64,000 nucleotides of DNA from Sedimenticola_A sp040506895 (GTDB lineage: Bacteria; Pseudomonadota; Gammaproteobacteria; Chromatiales; Chromatiaceae). The stretch spans positions 1,984,001 through 2,048,000 of the forward strand of contig JBEVVY010000001.1 in assembly GCA_040506895.1 (NCBI GenBank), read 5' to 3'. The notes under the pieces were generated by a model. That model was not told the DNA's origin. It ran no database searches and was given only the letters and a program-made list of their open reading frames with translations. The position numbers were made by a program, and so were the translations under genes. Below are positions 16,831 through 25,597 of the stretch, one piece after another (the first letter of the stretch is position 1; each line of letters opens with the position of its first letter).

Positions 16831-18102
16831 CTACTTCAGCTTGCCGATGCCCAGCATCTTGAGGATGTACTTCTCGTAGATCGGCTCAGAGGTGCCCTTC
16901 TTCATCTTGCGGATAAAGTACTTCTCGAAGGCGATCTTCGCCATGTGCACCCACTTGCCCTTTTTGAACCAGGCGACATTGCGGGGCGGTATCTGGGGAA
17001 GCGCGACAAAGGCCGCGCCGGTGTCACCCATGTCCGCCAGGCAGATGGCGTTCCATGTGGCGTTGGTGGAGAGATCCCGGCCATTCAGATCATCGGTGAT
17101 GTTGTGGACAATGGCGGTGACCATGGATTCGATCATGTAGCCGGTTTTGGGCGCACCGGTCGGGACCGCGGTGGCCTCCACCGGCGGAATGGCGATACAG
17201 ACACCGGCTGCGTAGATGTTCTGGTAGGTCGGGTTGCGCTGATGACTGTCGACGAAGACAAACCCGCGGGGATTGCACAGACCCTCCACGTTGGCCACCG
17301 CATCGACCCCCTTGAAGGCGGGCAGCATCATCGAGTACTTGAATTCCAGGTCGTGCTCCTTGATCAGGTGACCACTGTCATCGAACTGCTCCACGTGCAT
17401 CTTGCCCTTTTCCACCTTGATCACCTTGGCGTTGGTGATCCAGTTGATGTGGTGATTGCGCAGATCCGACTCCAGGAAACCCTTGGAGTCACCCACACCA
17501 CCCAGGCCGAGATGGCCGATATAGGGCTCGGACGTAACAAAGGTCATGGGCACCCTGTCGCGCATCTTACGCTTGCGCAGGTCAGAGTCCATGATGAAGG
17601 CGAATTCGTAAGCCGGGCCGAAACAGCTGGCGAAAGGCATGGCGCCGATCACCACGTGACCCGGATCTTCCAGCAGCTCCTTATAGGCATCATAGGCATC
17701 CAGGGCATGGTCCACGGTGCAGATCGATTTCGTGTTGCCGGTTATAGGCCCGGCGCCCTCAACCTCCTCGAAGGCGAGCCTCGGACCGGTTGCGATCACC
17801 AGGTAGTCATACGCCACCACCTCACCGCCATCGAGCTCAAGCCTGTTGTTCTCTGCATCGATCTTGTCGCAACGCCTGGCAATGAAGTTGATACCCTTGC
17901 GCTCGACATGGGGACGGATGTCGAAGGTGATGCTTGAACGGTCACGCCATCCTACCGCCACCCAGGGATTGGAGGGTACGAACTGGAAGTAGTCCCTCTC
18001 GTTGACAACCGTAACCTCGTGCTCCCGGCCCAGTGACTCACGAAGCTCATAGGCACAGGGCAAACCACCCGTACCTGCCCCCAAAACGACTACATGAGCC
18101 AT
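16831..18102 (-). CDS. sqr: Sulfide:quinone reductase, type I (SqrA-like)
   Basis: Membrane-attached flavoprotein that oxidises sulfide and reduces quinone. The 423-residue product starts with an FAD dinucleotide fold (VVVLGAGTGGLPCAYELRES). It contains the three redox cysteines of the Acidithiobacillus enzyme: ICTVDHA (about 128), ASCFGPAYEF (about 160) and TWNAICLADMGD (about 350). The motifs FVTSEPYIGHLGLGGVGDSK, AIPPVEATAVPTGAPKTGYM and the C-terminal membrane-anchor region FEKYFIRKMKKGTSEPIYEK also match that enzyme closely. It is a single-gene unit. This is the clearest sign of sulfur-based energy metabolism in the window. Confidence 0.93.
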   Translation of the reverse strand: MAHVVVLGAGTGGLPCAYELRESLGREHEVTVVNERDYFQFVPSNPWVAVGWRDRSSITFDIRPHVERKGINFIARRCDKIDAENNRLELDGGEVVAYDYLVIATGPRLAFEEVEGAGPITGNTKSICTVDHALDAYDAYKELLEDPGHVVIGAMPFASCFGPAYEFAFIMDSDLRKRKMRDRVPMTFVTSEPYIGHLGLGGVGDSKGFLESDLRNHHINWITNAKVIKVEKGKMHVEQFDDSGHLIKEHDLEFKYSMMLPAFKGVDAVANVEGLCNPRGFVFVDSHQRNPTYQNIYAAGVCIAIPPVEATAVPTGAPKTGYMIESMVTAIVHNITDDLNGRDLSTNATWNAICLADMGDTGAAFVALPQIPPRNVAWFKKGKWVHMAKIAFEKYFIRKMKKGTSEPIYEKYILKMLGIGKLK

Positions 18103-18305
18103 AGTTCCCTGCCTCCCGTGGAGAATTCAATGGTGAATTGCGTACAGCCTTTTTCAGCCGTCTTGTTATTCTTCTGGCTGCCGGATCGGACGTGTTGTTA
18201 TTTTCTGCAGGCGCACGCCGTACAATGCCGATAAGATACCGTTTAGGTACTAAAAAATAAAGTATTTTATCCGTATAATCAGGAAGTTAATTAAATAAAG
18301 ATAAA

Positions 18306-18884
18306 CTAATTATCAGCCCTTGAATCGGCCTCTTCGGCCGCCTCGGCCTGGCTCAGATACTCGAACAGGTTGTGAAACCGGATCTTGTCAGGTGCATCGA
18401 AAACCGGGTCGTCGTAGCTGGGCATGTCCTCTTCGACACGCTGCCACTGCTCATCGCTCATCACCCGGTCCACCTCGGGGAACACTTCGCTCTCCTCTAG
18501 ATCGAGATGCTGTCGCTGCAGGGCAATGTACTCGCGACCCTCCACTTCCAGCTCATCACGGCTCATCACTCCACCCTGGAGGATATTCTCCAGGGACCGC
18601 CTGAACTGCCGGGTCAGCTGGCCCAGCGCCTCGTGCTGTGACTGCAGGCGATCGAGCAGCTCCGTCTTGTCGCCCATGGTCTCTTTTGCGACATTGAAGA
18701 TGCGATTCTCAAGGGGGTGGTGCCCCTGGTCTGCATAGGCCTCCAGGTACTCCATCAGCTCGATCTTGAGATCGAAATCTGACTCCCGCCCTGCATAGAA
18801 ATGATCCAGTTGGGAGCTCAGCAGGTCCAGCACCTGCTCGAGGTTGACGTGATCCTTGTGAAGCTTTTCGAGTAGCCTGTGCAT
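18306..18884 (-). CDS. Hemerythrin-like HHE-domain protein
   Basis: Predicted cytoplasmic four-helix protein with a di-iron site. The 192 residues carry HKDHVNLEQVL, a QGHHPLENRIF motif, a QSQHEALGQL helix and QRQHLDLEESEVFPEVD, which give the spaced His/Glu ligands of the HHE fold, then an acidic C-terminal tail (EAAEEADSRADN). Roles in O2, NO or iron sensing are known for the family; none can be assigned here. Its neighbours (sqr, mscS) do not form an obvious operon with it. Confidence 0.85.
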   Translation of the reverse strand: MHRLLEKLHKDHVNLEQVLDLLSSQLDHFYAGRESDFDLKIELMEYLEAYADQGHHPLENRIFNVAKETMGDKTELLDRLQSQHEALGQLTRQFRRSLENILQGGVMSRDELEVEGREYIALQRQHLDLEESEVFPEVDRVMSDEQWQRVEEDMPSYDDPVFDAPDKIRFHNLFEYLSQAEAAEEADSRADN

Positions 18885-18970
18885 GAGGAGCGATCTCCAG
18901 GTTCTGTAAGGTTGCAGGGGAACTACTGAACTTCTAGCGGAGACCCTTGTAACGGCTTCCGTTAGCGATG

Positions 18971-20053
18971 TTACGAAATTTTCTCTTGCAGTGCAGCATC
19001 AAACTGCTGAAGCACCGGCGTCGCCAGGCTCACATCCATCTCCGCGGAGTGTTTCAGGATCAGGCCGAGAAACAGCTGGCGGGTACGCAGCAGGTGCCTC
19101 ACATCCTTGGTGTAGTAGTAGACCGACCAGAGCACCGCGAAGTCTCCCGCATCGGCAGCCCGGACCTCGACCCCGGGGTGCTCCTCGATGGCGATATCCG
19201 CATCCTCCGCTGCCGACTGGAACGCTGCGCTGAACAGCTCCCGCACGCGCTCTTCCGGCACATCGTAGCCGATCTTGAACTGCAGCCTCTCACGCAGCCC
19301 CTTGGCCGAAGCAAACTTGGATAGATTGTGCAGGGTCTGCTGCCGCAACCTGGCGTTCTGCAGCATGATTCGATGGTTGTTCACCAGGTTGAGGATCTCG
19401 GTATGGAACACCTTGGTCTTGAACACCACGCCGATAACCCGGTCGCCATCGTTGAACTCGATGACATCGCCCTCTTCCAGCAGTCGGCTGTTGAGAATGA
19501 TCAGGCCGCTGATCATGTCCGGCGCCCAGGATCCCTGGGTGAGCGCAAGGAAGACACCGACGAAGCCGATCACCCCGCCCGCTTCCAGCAGGCTGTCGAA
19601 CCCCATGATCCTGACAATGGCTATCAGGCAGACGATGAAGATGAATACCGCGCCGATAAGACTCAGCAGGCGCGAGTTGTATGTTTCTGAGATTACCGTA
19701 CCGCCATTGGCTTCGCGCTCCCGTCCAAAACGCTTCTTGATCAGGTAATCGGCGATGTGGAAAAAGAGATAACCCAGGTAGATCACCAGCAGTACGATCA
19801 TCCCCTTGGTGGCCCAGGAGTGATCCGCAAGATGGCGCAGGTTGATAAAAAGGACGAACAGCAACATCAGCAGGTTGATGGCACGAAAGATATGCAGCCG
19901 CTTCAGCTCGACCACCCCTTCCTTCGCATGTGAGAACCGGCTGACGATAGGTCGGGAGAAGATCAGCAGGAGCCCATTGGCTACTATCAAGGTCATATCG
20001 AAAGGGGTCATGCCGTTGAGCACGCTATGCAGCGCCTGCAGAAAACTGTCCAC
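18971..20053 (-). CDS. MscS-family small-conductance mechanosensitive channel
   Basis: Inner-membrane channel that opens under hypo-osmotic stress. The 360-residue product has about four N-terminal membrane helices, then the pore-lining helix and beta domain: IGFVGVFLALTQGSWAPDM, IILNSRLLEEGDVIEFNDGD and VIGVVFKTKVFHTEILNLVN. A C-terminal alpha/beta vestibule region follows. It lies 37 nt after the K+ channel gene on the same strand, and the two may be co-transcribed as an ion/osmotic unit. Confidence 0.87.
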   Translation of the reverse strand: MDSFLQALHSVLNGMTPFDMTLIVANGLLLIFSRPIVSRFSHAKEGVVELKRLHIFRAINLLMLLFVLFINLRHLADHSWATKGMIVLLVIYLGYLFFHIADYLIKKRFGREREANGGTVISETYNSRLLSLIGAVFIFIVCLIAIVRIMGFDSLLEAGGVIGFVGVFLALTQGSWAPDMISGLIILNSRLLEEGDVIEFNDGDRVIGVVFKTKVFHTEILNLVNNHRIMLQNARLRQQTLHNLSKFASAKGLRERLQFKIGYDVPEERVRELFSAAFQSAAEDADIAIEEHPGVEVRAADAGDFAVLWSVYYYTKDVRHLLRTRQLFLGLILKHSAEMDVSLATPVLQQFDAALQEKIS

Positions 20054-20090
20054 GATAGATCGACTCCTTGCCGGCGGTTTAACCGGCCGG

Positions 20091-21812
20091 CTATGTATCC
20101 TGTCCGCTATTATCGGCCGCCTGGCGGCTCAACATGCGCCACACCCAGCCCTGGGGTTTGCTCTCCCCGGTGAGGATATAACTCAGGGCATTCTCGTTGA
20201 GCATTGTCCACTCCATCCGGCTGCGTGCCGATCCACTGCCACATAGCAGCAACTTGTCACCCGCCTTCAGCCAGGTGCCCTCTTCGGGCAGCATGATACG
20301 TCCCGTGCTTCTCATCAGCAGCAGTGGTATGCAGGGGAGCATGCGTTCCCGGTTGCGGTGATCCGTGATCAGGTGGGACAGGGTAACGGTACGCCCGTTG
20401 CCTTCATAGAGCAGGACTGCGCCGGCCTGCTCTTCGTTGATTTCGACTTCCCATACCTCCGGCACCTGCTCATTCACCAGCGCACCGACACGACTGATCA
20501 GTTCGCAGGCCCAGCCGTCATCCTTATACATTGCCAGGCTCATGAACTCGTACAGCAGGGGCGTTCCGAGCAATACACGCACCTTGTTGGCGATTATCGA
20601 ACTGGGGTGCATGACGATATGCGCATCCACGGCATCGAACATGGACTGGTTATCCTGGTTACTCTGGCGCGCCACGAAAAAGAGATCCGGGTTCATCTCC
20701 CTGGCGGTCATGATAATCGACAGATTGTTCGTATCGTCGTCGGTACCGGCCACCAGTCCCACCGCATTCTCGATACCCGCCTCCTCGAGGGTATCCGCTT
20801 CAGTGCCTCGCCCAATGACAACACCCTCCTCCGGGGTACCTGTCCGTTCCGGCGTGGCTTCTATGACAACCGTCTTCACACCCCCCTCTTTCAGGCGCTG
20901 GTAGACCGCACGGCCAAAACGCCCGAAACCACAGATCACCCAAACCCCATCGGTTGGCGGATAGATGGGCTCACTCAAGGGCTGGTCGCTCAATTCGGTC
21001 AGCCACTCATGCAACAGGTAGAGCCCCGGTGTCTGCATTGCCGTCGCCAGGTGATTGGCGAACGTATCGTAGGGGTCGATGATGTAATTGGTACCGAAGG
21101 AGGCCATGTTGGCCTCGACGTCGTGGGAGTCTGCACGGCAGATCACCTTGATGTCCGGATGCAGCAGCTTGCTGGTCAGTGCCACCTTGAGATTGGCTTC
21201 ATTTGAATTTGTAAGGGCGACCACCCCTTCGCACATCCTGTGTTCAAGTCCGGCCTCCTGCAGGTGTATGGGCCGCCGCGCGTCGCCATGCAGCGCCGGC
21301 ACATACTGACGCAGGTTCTCCAGGCGCAGCACACTGATGCGCTGGGGGTCGATATCGATCGCCACCACGTGCTGATCGCGATCCGTGAGTGAACGCACCA
21401 GGGCGCTTCCTGTTTCGCCATAGCCACAGACCAGAAAGAAGGGCTCATGCAGGTTCCTGATACGACGGGCAAAACGCCGCTCGGTCATGGCCTGCTGAAA
21501 ACCCTTGTCCTGAACCAGGCTGAGCAGGGTGCCTATTGCGTAGATCCAGACCACCACCGTGGCATAGAGGGAGAACGTGACCCAGTATCTCTGGGCATCG
21601 GTGAACTCGTAGGGGATCTCGCCAAAGCCGATGGTGGTGGCCATGAAGCTGACAAAATAGAAGGCGTGGAAGAAATCCATGTGCCAGGGGTTGCCCTGGG
21701 GATCCTGGCCGGGAATCAGCACCAGCCCCAGTACCGCCACGGCATAGGTCAGTACGAGGGTGAGCACGGGGCGGCGCATGCGCCGCATGACGATGAATAC
21801 GATGTTATCCAT
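20091..21812 (-). CDS. Potassium channel with two RCK (TrkA-N) domains
   Basis: Two-helix K+ channel fused to a tandem regulator of conductance. The 573-residue product has an N-terminal membrane helix (PVLTLVLTYAVAVLGLVLIP), a pore loop with the selectivity filter TTIGFGEI and a second membrane helix. It then carries two Rossmann NAD(H)-binding RCK domains starting FFLVCGYGETGSALVRSL (about 125) and WVICGFGRFGRAVYQRL (about 290). The C-terminal part resembles TrkA-C. The filter is GFG, not GYG, a common natural variant. It is followed by mscS. Confidence 0.9.
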   Translation of the reverse strand: MDNIVFIVMRRMRRPVLTLVLTYAVAVLGLVLIPGQDPQGNPWHMDFFHAFYFVSFMATTIGFGEIPYEFTDAQRYWVTFSLYATVVVWIYAIGTLLSLVQDKGFQQAMTERRFARRIRNLHEPFFLVCGYGETGSALVRSLTDRDQHVVAIDIDPQRISVLRLENLRQYVPALHGDARRPIHLQEAGLEHRMCEGVVALTNSNEANLKVALTSKLLHPDIKVICRADSHDVEANMASFGTNYIIDPYDTFANHLATAMQTPGLYLLHEWLTELSDQPLSEPIYPPTDGVWVICGFGRFGRAVYQRLKEGGVKTVVIEATPERTGTPEEGVVIGRGTEADTLEEAGIENAVGLVAGTDDDTNNLSIIMTAREMNPDLFFVARQSNQDNQSMFDAVDAHIVMHPSSIIANKVRVLLGTPLLYEFMSLAMYKDDGWACELISRVGALVNEQVPEVWEVEINEEQAGAVLLYEGNGRTVTLSHLITDHRNRERMLPCIPLLLMRSTGRIMLPEEGTWLKAGDKLLLCGSGSARSRMEWTMLNENALSYILTGESKPQGWVWRMLSRQAADNSGQDT

Positions 21813-21836
21813 GGCCTGTCGCGATCCGCCTGCAGA

Positions 21837-22220
21837 TCAACGTCGCAGCATCACCGTCTCTATCACCAGCAACACCACCGAGACCACGTTCGCCAGCATG
21901 GCACCGCCGGAGAGTGAGACGATACTGGCGGTGGCCACCGGGGTGAGACCGCCGCCTGTGACGTGCTCTACGAACCCCCAGACCAAGGCCGCGGCAAAAA
22001 GCTGCAACAGCGCCACCAGGCTGGTCGCCAGCAGCACGGCGCCCATCTGGGTTCGGTCGCCGAACTTGAGGATGGTGGCGATGAGATTCACCACGATCAC
22101 GGCAAACAGTTCATAGACATGATGGTGGTCCGGATTGTCGATCTCGCCAACGAAAAAGCCGAAATTGAGCGTCAGGGCGAGCACAATAAAAAAGCCAAAT
22201 ACCACTTTTTCCGGATTCAT
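21837..22220 (-). CDS. Conserved small integral membrane protein (possibly DUF6394)
   Basis: The 127-residue product starts at ATG 22220 with AAGGAG upstream and has four predicted membrane helices, beginning VVFGFFIVLALTLNFGFFVG, with a conserved-looking loop EIDNPDHHHVYELFAVIVVN. I think it is the family found next to RCK potassium channels in gammaproteobacteria, but that is recall. It ends 24 nt before the channel gene, so the pair is likely co-transcribed and may work together. Confidence 0.75.
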   Translation of the reverse strand: MNPEKVVFGFFIVLALTLNFGFFVGEIDNPDHHHVYELFAVIVVNLIATILKFGDRTQMGAVLLATSLVALLQLFAAALVWGFVEHVTGGGLTPVATASIVSLSGGAMLANVVSVVLLVIETVMLRR

Positions 22221-22419
22221 CAGGGACTCCTTCAGCAAATACCCGGGAGCATGCGCCCCCGCCAGACCGGTTAGCCGGCCCTTTTCTTCTTGTGGACCGA
22301 AACCGCCGGCCTCTGGAACAGATGATACTGACAATAGAGGATACCGCCAGAACTCTTTTCCGCTAACTGCCGCGAAACTGACGGGTATCACCGAAATGCG
22401 GCAGTGCAACGAAAGTGTT

Positions 22420-22443
22420 GTTACTTATAGTAACAGTTGTTAC
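22420..22443. promoter_or_regulatory. GTTAC/GTAAC box cluster in front of the kinase operon
   Basis: GTTAC at 22420, GTAAC at 22430 and GTTAC at 22439 give three half-boxes about 10 bp apart, two of them as the palindrome GTTACTTATAGTAAC. The core matches the GGTAAC enhancer boxes seen elsewhere. It ends 9 nt before the first ATG, so it could autoregulate the kinase operon. I found no good sigma54 element on either strand nearby. Confidence 0.5.
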
Positions 22444-22452
22444 TCTAACCCG

Positions 22453-22653
22453 ATGTTCAAGCGACCCGACCCGGAACAACAGAGAGAGAGCACCCTGCTG
22501 CTGACGCTGCTGGCGCTCTTCCTGTTCGCCTCGCCCTTCAATGTGCTGTGGGCGGCAGATGACAGCCCCTGGTTCCTGCCCTACCTCCTCTGGCTTCTGG
22601 TCATTCTGATCGGCGCCTGGCTCAGCCGCCGATATCGTCGCCATGACCTATGA
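22453..22653 (+). CDS. Small membrane protein upstream of the symporter-type kinase
   Basis: The 66-residue product, MFKRPDPEQQRESTLLLTLL onward, has two predicted membrane helices with a short loop (AADDSPWF) and a basic tail RRYRRHDL. It overlaps the kinase start by 11 nt, so the two are translationally coupled. Size and position mimic the DUF4212 small partner found beside transport-type symporters, so it may be an accessory subunit of the kinase's symporter-like sensor. That role is inference. Confidence 0.72.
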   Translation: MFKRPDPEQQRESTLLLTLLALFLFASPFNVLWAADDSPWFLPYLLWLLVILIGAWLSRRYRRHDL

Positions 22654-25597
22654 ACTCGAGGTCCTGTTCGGGGCCAGTATCTTCTACCTGTTGATCCTCT
22701 TCCTGGTGGCCTATGTCACCGACAGCGGCCTGATCTCCGAGCGCTGGACCGCCAACCCCCTGGTCTACGTACTCTCCCTGGGGGTCTATGCCACCTCCTG
22801 GAGTTATTACGGCAGTGTCGGTTTCGCGGAACGCGAGGGCTACCAGTTTATAACCATCTACCTTGGCGTCACCATCGCCTTTCTGCTCAGCCCGGTACTG
22901 CTGCGCCCCCTTCTCAGGCTGACCCGTGATTACCAGCTCATCTCGCTGGCCGATCTGCTCGCCTTCCGCTTCCGCAGCCAGCTGGCGGGCATCCTGGTCA
23001 CCCTCTTCATGCTGGTGGGCTCTCTGCCCTATATCGCCCTGCAGATACGTGCCGTCACCTCCTCCATCCAGGTGCTGACCGAAGAGACCACGCCCAGCTC
23101 TTTGGCCCTGGGATTCTGTGCACTGCTCACCCTCTTTTCGATTCTCTTCGGGGCGCGTCACATCTCCCCCAGGGAGAAACATCGCGGGCTGGTCGCCGCC
23201 ATCGCCTTCGAATCACTGGTGAAGGTGATCGCCCTGCTGCTGGTGGGTGCCTTCGCCCTGTTCGGCGTCTTCTCCGGCCCCGGCGAGCTGACCGAGTGGC
23301 TGAACAGGCACCCGGAGGCGACCCAGGCCCTCTATGAACCGGTGCGCGAGGGCCCCTGGATAACACTGCTGTTTCTCTCCTTCTGCGCGGCCTTCCTTCT
23401 GCCCCGCCAGTTTCACATGACCTTTACGGAGAACAACTCGTTCCGGTCCCTGGATGTGGCCAGCTGGGCCTTCCCGTTGCTGCTGCTTCTGCTCAACCTG
23501 GCCATCCCACCCATACTCTGGGCGGGCAACTACCTGCAGCTGGAGATGGATGCCGACTACTACGTGCTGGGCATCACCCTGGCCAAGGGCCCCGACTGGA
23601 TGCCCCTGCTCGCCTTTATCGGCGGCGTCTCGGCCGCCAGCGCCATGGTGATCGTCTCGACCCTGGCACTCTCCTCCATGTGCCTGAATCACCTGCTGCT
23701 GCCGGCCAGCTACCCCGACCCCAAGGTCGATATCTACCGCTGGTTGCTGTGGGGCAGGCGACTGCTGATCGGCATCATCATCTTCGCCGGCTTCATCTTC
23801 TACGAGCTGCTGGAGCACAACCAGGGCCTGGTACAACTCGGTCTTATATCGTTTGTCGCCGTGGCCCAGTTCCTGCCGGGTATCGTGGGTGTACTCTACT
23901 GGCGGCGCGCCACCCGTGCCGGTTTCATATCCGGATTGATCGCCGGCATCGTGGTCTGGGTTCTCACCCTGCTGGTACCCCTGCTGGAGAACTCGGGCCT
24001 GATCGATACCGGCTTCAACATTCTCGCGCTTCGCAAAGCCTCCGGACTGGACCACTGGGAGTTCTCCACCTTCTGGTCCCTGGCCTGCAATACCCTGCTG
24101 TTCATTCTGGTATCGATCTATACCAAGCAGTCCCGGGAGGAGAGAGAAGCGGCCCTTGCCTGCCGCAGCGATGCAACCATTCCCGTCCCGGTGGGTGGCG
24201 CAGTGGCCGCCGGATCACCCGGACAGTTCACTGAAGGCCTGGCCGGACTGCTTGGCAAGGAGGCGGCGAGGAAAGAGGTCGAACAGGCCCTGCTGGATCT
24301 TGAACTGGATTCCGACGAGACCCGCCCGCGGGAACTGAAGCGGTTGCGTGAACGCATCGAACGCAACCTCTCCGGCCTTGTCGGCCCGCACATGGCACAC
24401 ATGATCATCAGCCAGCAGCTGGAGATCGACGGCGATGCAAAGACCGCCCTCGCCGACTCCATCCGTTACATGGAGGAGCGGCTGGAAGAGTCCCGCAGCA
24501 AGCTGCGTGGCGTCAACGCCGACCTCGACACCCTGCGCCGCTATCATCGCCAGATCCTGCTGGACCTGCCCCTCGGGGTCTGTGCCGTGGCCCCGGATCA
24601 TACGGTGGTGATCTGGAACCTGGCCATGGAACTGATGAGCGGGGTATCCGGAAAAGAGGTGATGGGTCGCAAGCTCAAGGCACTCCCCAAACCCTGGAAC
24701 GAACTGCTGGCCGGCTTCGCACTGGCCAAGGATGAACACATCCACCATATGGAGATCGAGCTGTCCGCACGTGCACGCTGGTACAACCTGCACAAGGCAA
24801 CCATCCCCGATCCCGACCTCACCCGTCATGCGCCTGGGGAACGGGCAGGCCTGGTAATGCTGCTCGAGGATCTCACGGACCTGGAGACCCTCGAGGCCGA
24901 GCTGGCCCACAGCGACAGGCTCGCCTCGGTGGGCCGCCTGGCAGCGGGCGTGGCCCACGAGATCGGCAACCCGGTAACCGGCATCGCCTCCCTTGCCCAG
25001 AACCTGCGGGAGGAGAAGGATCCCGGAATCATCAGCGAGAGTATCGAGTCGATTCTGCAACAGACCCGTCGTATCAGCAGTATTGTCCAGTCCCTGATGA
25101 GCTTCAGCCGCAGTGGCAGTGTGGGCGGTGACTACGAGACCTTCGTACTCAACGACATCATCGAAGAGGCGATCCAGCTGGTGAAACTGACCCGCTCGGG
25201 CAAGCAGGTGAGCTGCGGCAACAGCTGCCCACCTGGTCTCATACTGGTGGGCGATCGTCAACGCCTCTCCCAGGTGATGGTAAACCTGCTGACCAACGCC
25301 TGTGACGCCTCGGCCATCGGCGACAACGTGGAGATCTTCGCCTTCGCGGAGCACGGCGAGATCCAGCTCGAGGTGATGGACCAGGGCGCCGGCATCTCCG
25401 AGGAGGCGCTGGAAGAGGTGTTCGAGCCCTTCTTTACCACCAAGGCGCCCGGCGAGGGCACCGGCCTGGGCCTGCCCATGGTGTACAAAATCATCCAGGA
25501 ACATAACGGCCAGATCGATATCGACTCGGTGCCCGGAGTCGGCACACGGGTGGTCATCAAGCTGCCACAACATTCGGATCAACAGACCCATGAATAA
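22643..25597 (+). CDS. CrbS-like histidine kinase with sodium/solute symporter sensor domain
   Basis: The 984-residue membrane sensor kinase has about thirteen N-terminal membrane helices of the SSS family (SERWTANPLVYVLSLGVYAT, TRDYQLISLADLLAFRFRSQ) to about residue 500. A linker coiled coil and a PAS-like region (about 630-750) follow, then HisKA with the phospho-acceptor in AAGVAHEIGNPVTG, and HATPase_c with MVNLLTNACDAS and FTTKAPGEGTGLGLPM. CrbS/MxtR kinases of this design control acetate use (acs, actP). It overlaps the response-regulator gene by 8 nt, so the pair is certainly cognate. Symporter and acs genes nearby support a carboxylate signal. Confidence 0.93.
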   Translation: MTYELEVLFGASIFYLLILFLVAYVTDSGLISERWTANPLVYVLSLGVYATSWSYYGSVGFAEREGYQFITIYLGVTIAFLLSPVLLRPLLRLTRDYQLISLADLLAFRFRSQLAGILVTLFMLVGSLPYIALQIRAVTSSIQVLTEETTPSSLALGFCALLTLFSILFGARHISPREKHRGLVAAIAFESLVKVIALLLVGAFALFGVFSGPGELTEWLNRHPEATQALYEPVREGPWITLLFLSFCAAFLLPRQFHMTFTENNSFRSLDVASWAFPLLLLLLNLAIPPILWAGNYLQLEMDADYYVLGITLAKGPDWMPLLAFIGGVSAASAMVIVSTLALSSMCLNHLLLPASYPDPKVDIYRWLLWGRRLLIGIIIFAGFIFYELLEHNQGLVQLGLISFVAVAQFLPGIVGVLYWRRATRAGFISGLIAGIVVWVLTLLVPLLENSGLIDTGFNILALRKASGLDHWEFSTFWSLACNTLLFILVSIYTKQSREEREAALACRSDATIPVPVGGAVAAGSPGQFTEGLAGLLGKEAARKEVEQALLDLELDSDETRPRELKRLRERIERNLSGLVGPHMAHMIISQQLEIDGDAKTALADSIRYMEERLEESRSKLRGVNADLDTLRRYHRQILLDLPLGVCAVAPDHTVVIWNLAMELMSGVSGKEVMGRKLKALPKPWNELLAGFALAKDEHIHHMEIELSARARWYNLHKATIPDPDLTRHAPGERAGLVMLLEDLTDLETLEAELAHSDRLASVGRLAAGVAHEIGNPVTGIASLAQNLREEKDPGIISESIESILQQTRRISSIVQSLMSFSRSGSVGGDYETFVLNDIIEEAIQLVKLTRSGKQVSCGNSCPPGLILVGDRQRLSQVMVNLLTNACDASAIGDNVEIFAFAEHGEIQLEVMDQGAGISEEALEEVFEPFFTTKAPGEGTGLGLPMVYKIIQEHNGQIDIDSVPGVGTRVVIKLPQHSDQQTHE

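Noticed and set aside
22220..22452. A sigma54 promoter for the kinase operon or the small membrane gene
   Set aside because: No GG-N10-GC with a TTGC-like -12 on either strand; the best match has a GGGGC -12 and was discarded.
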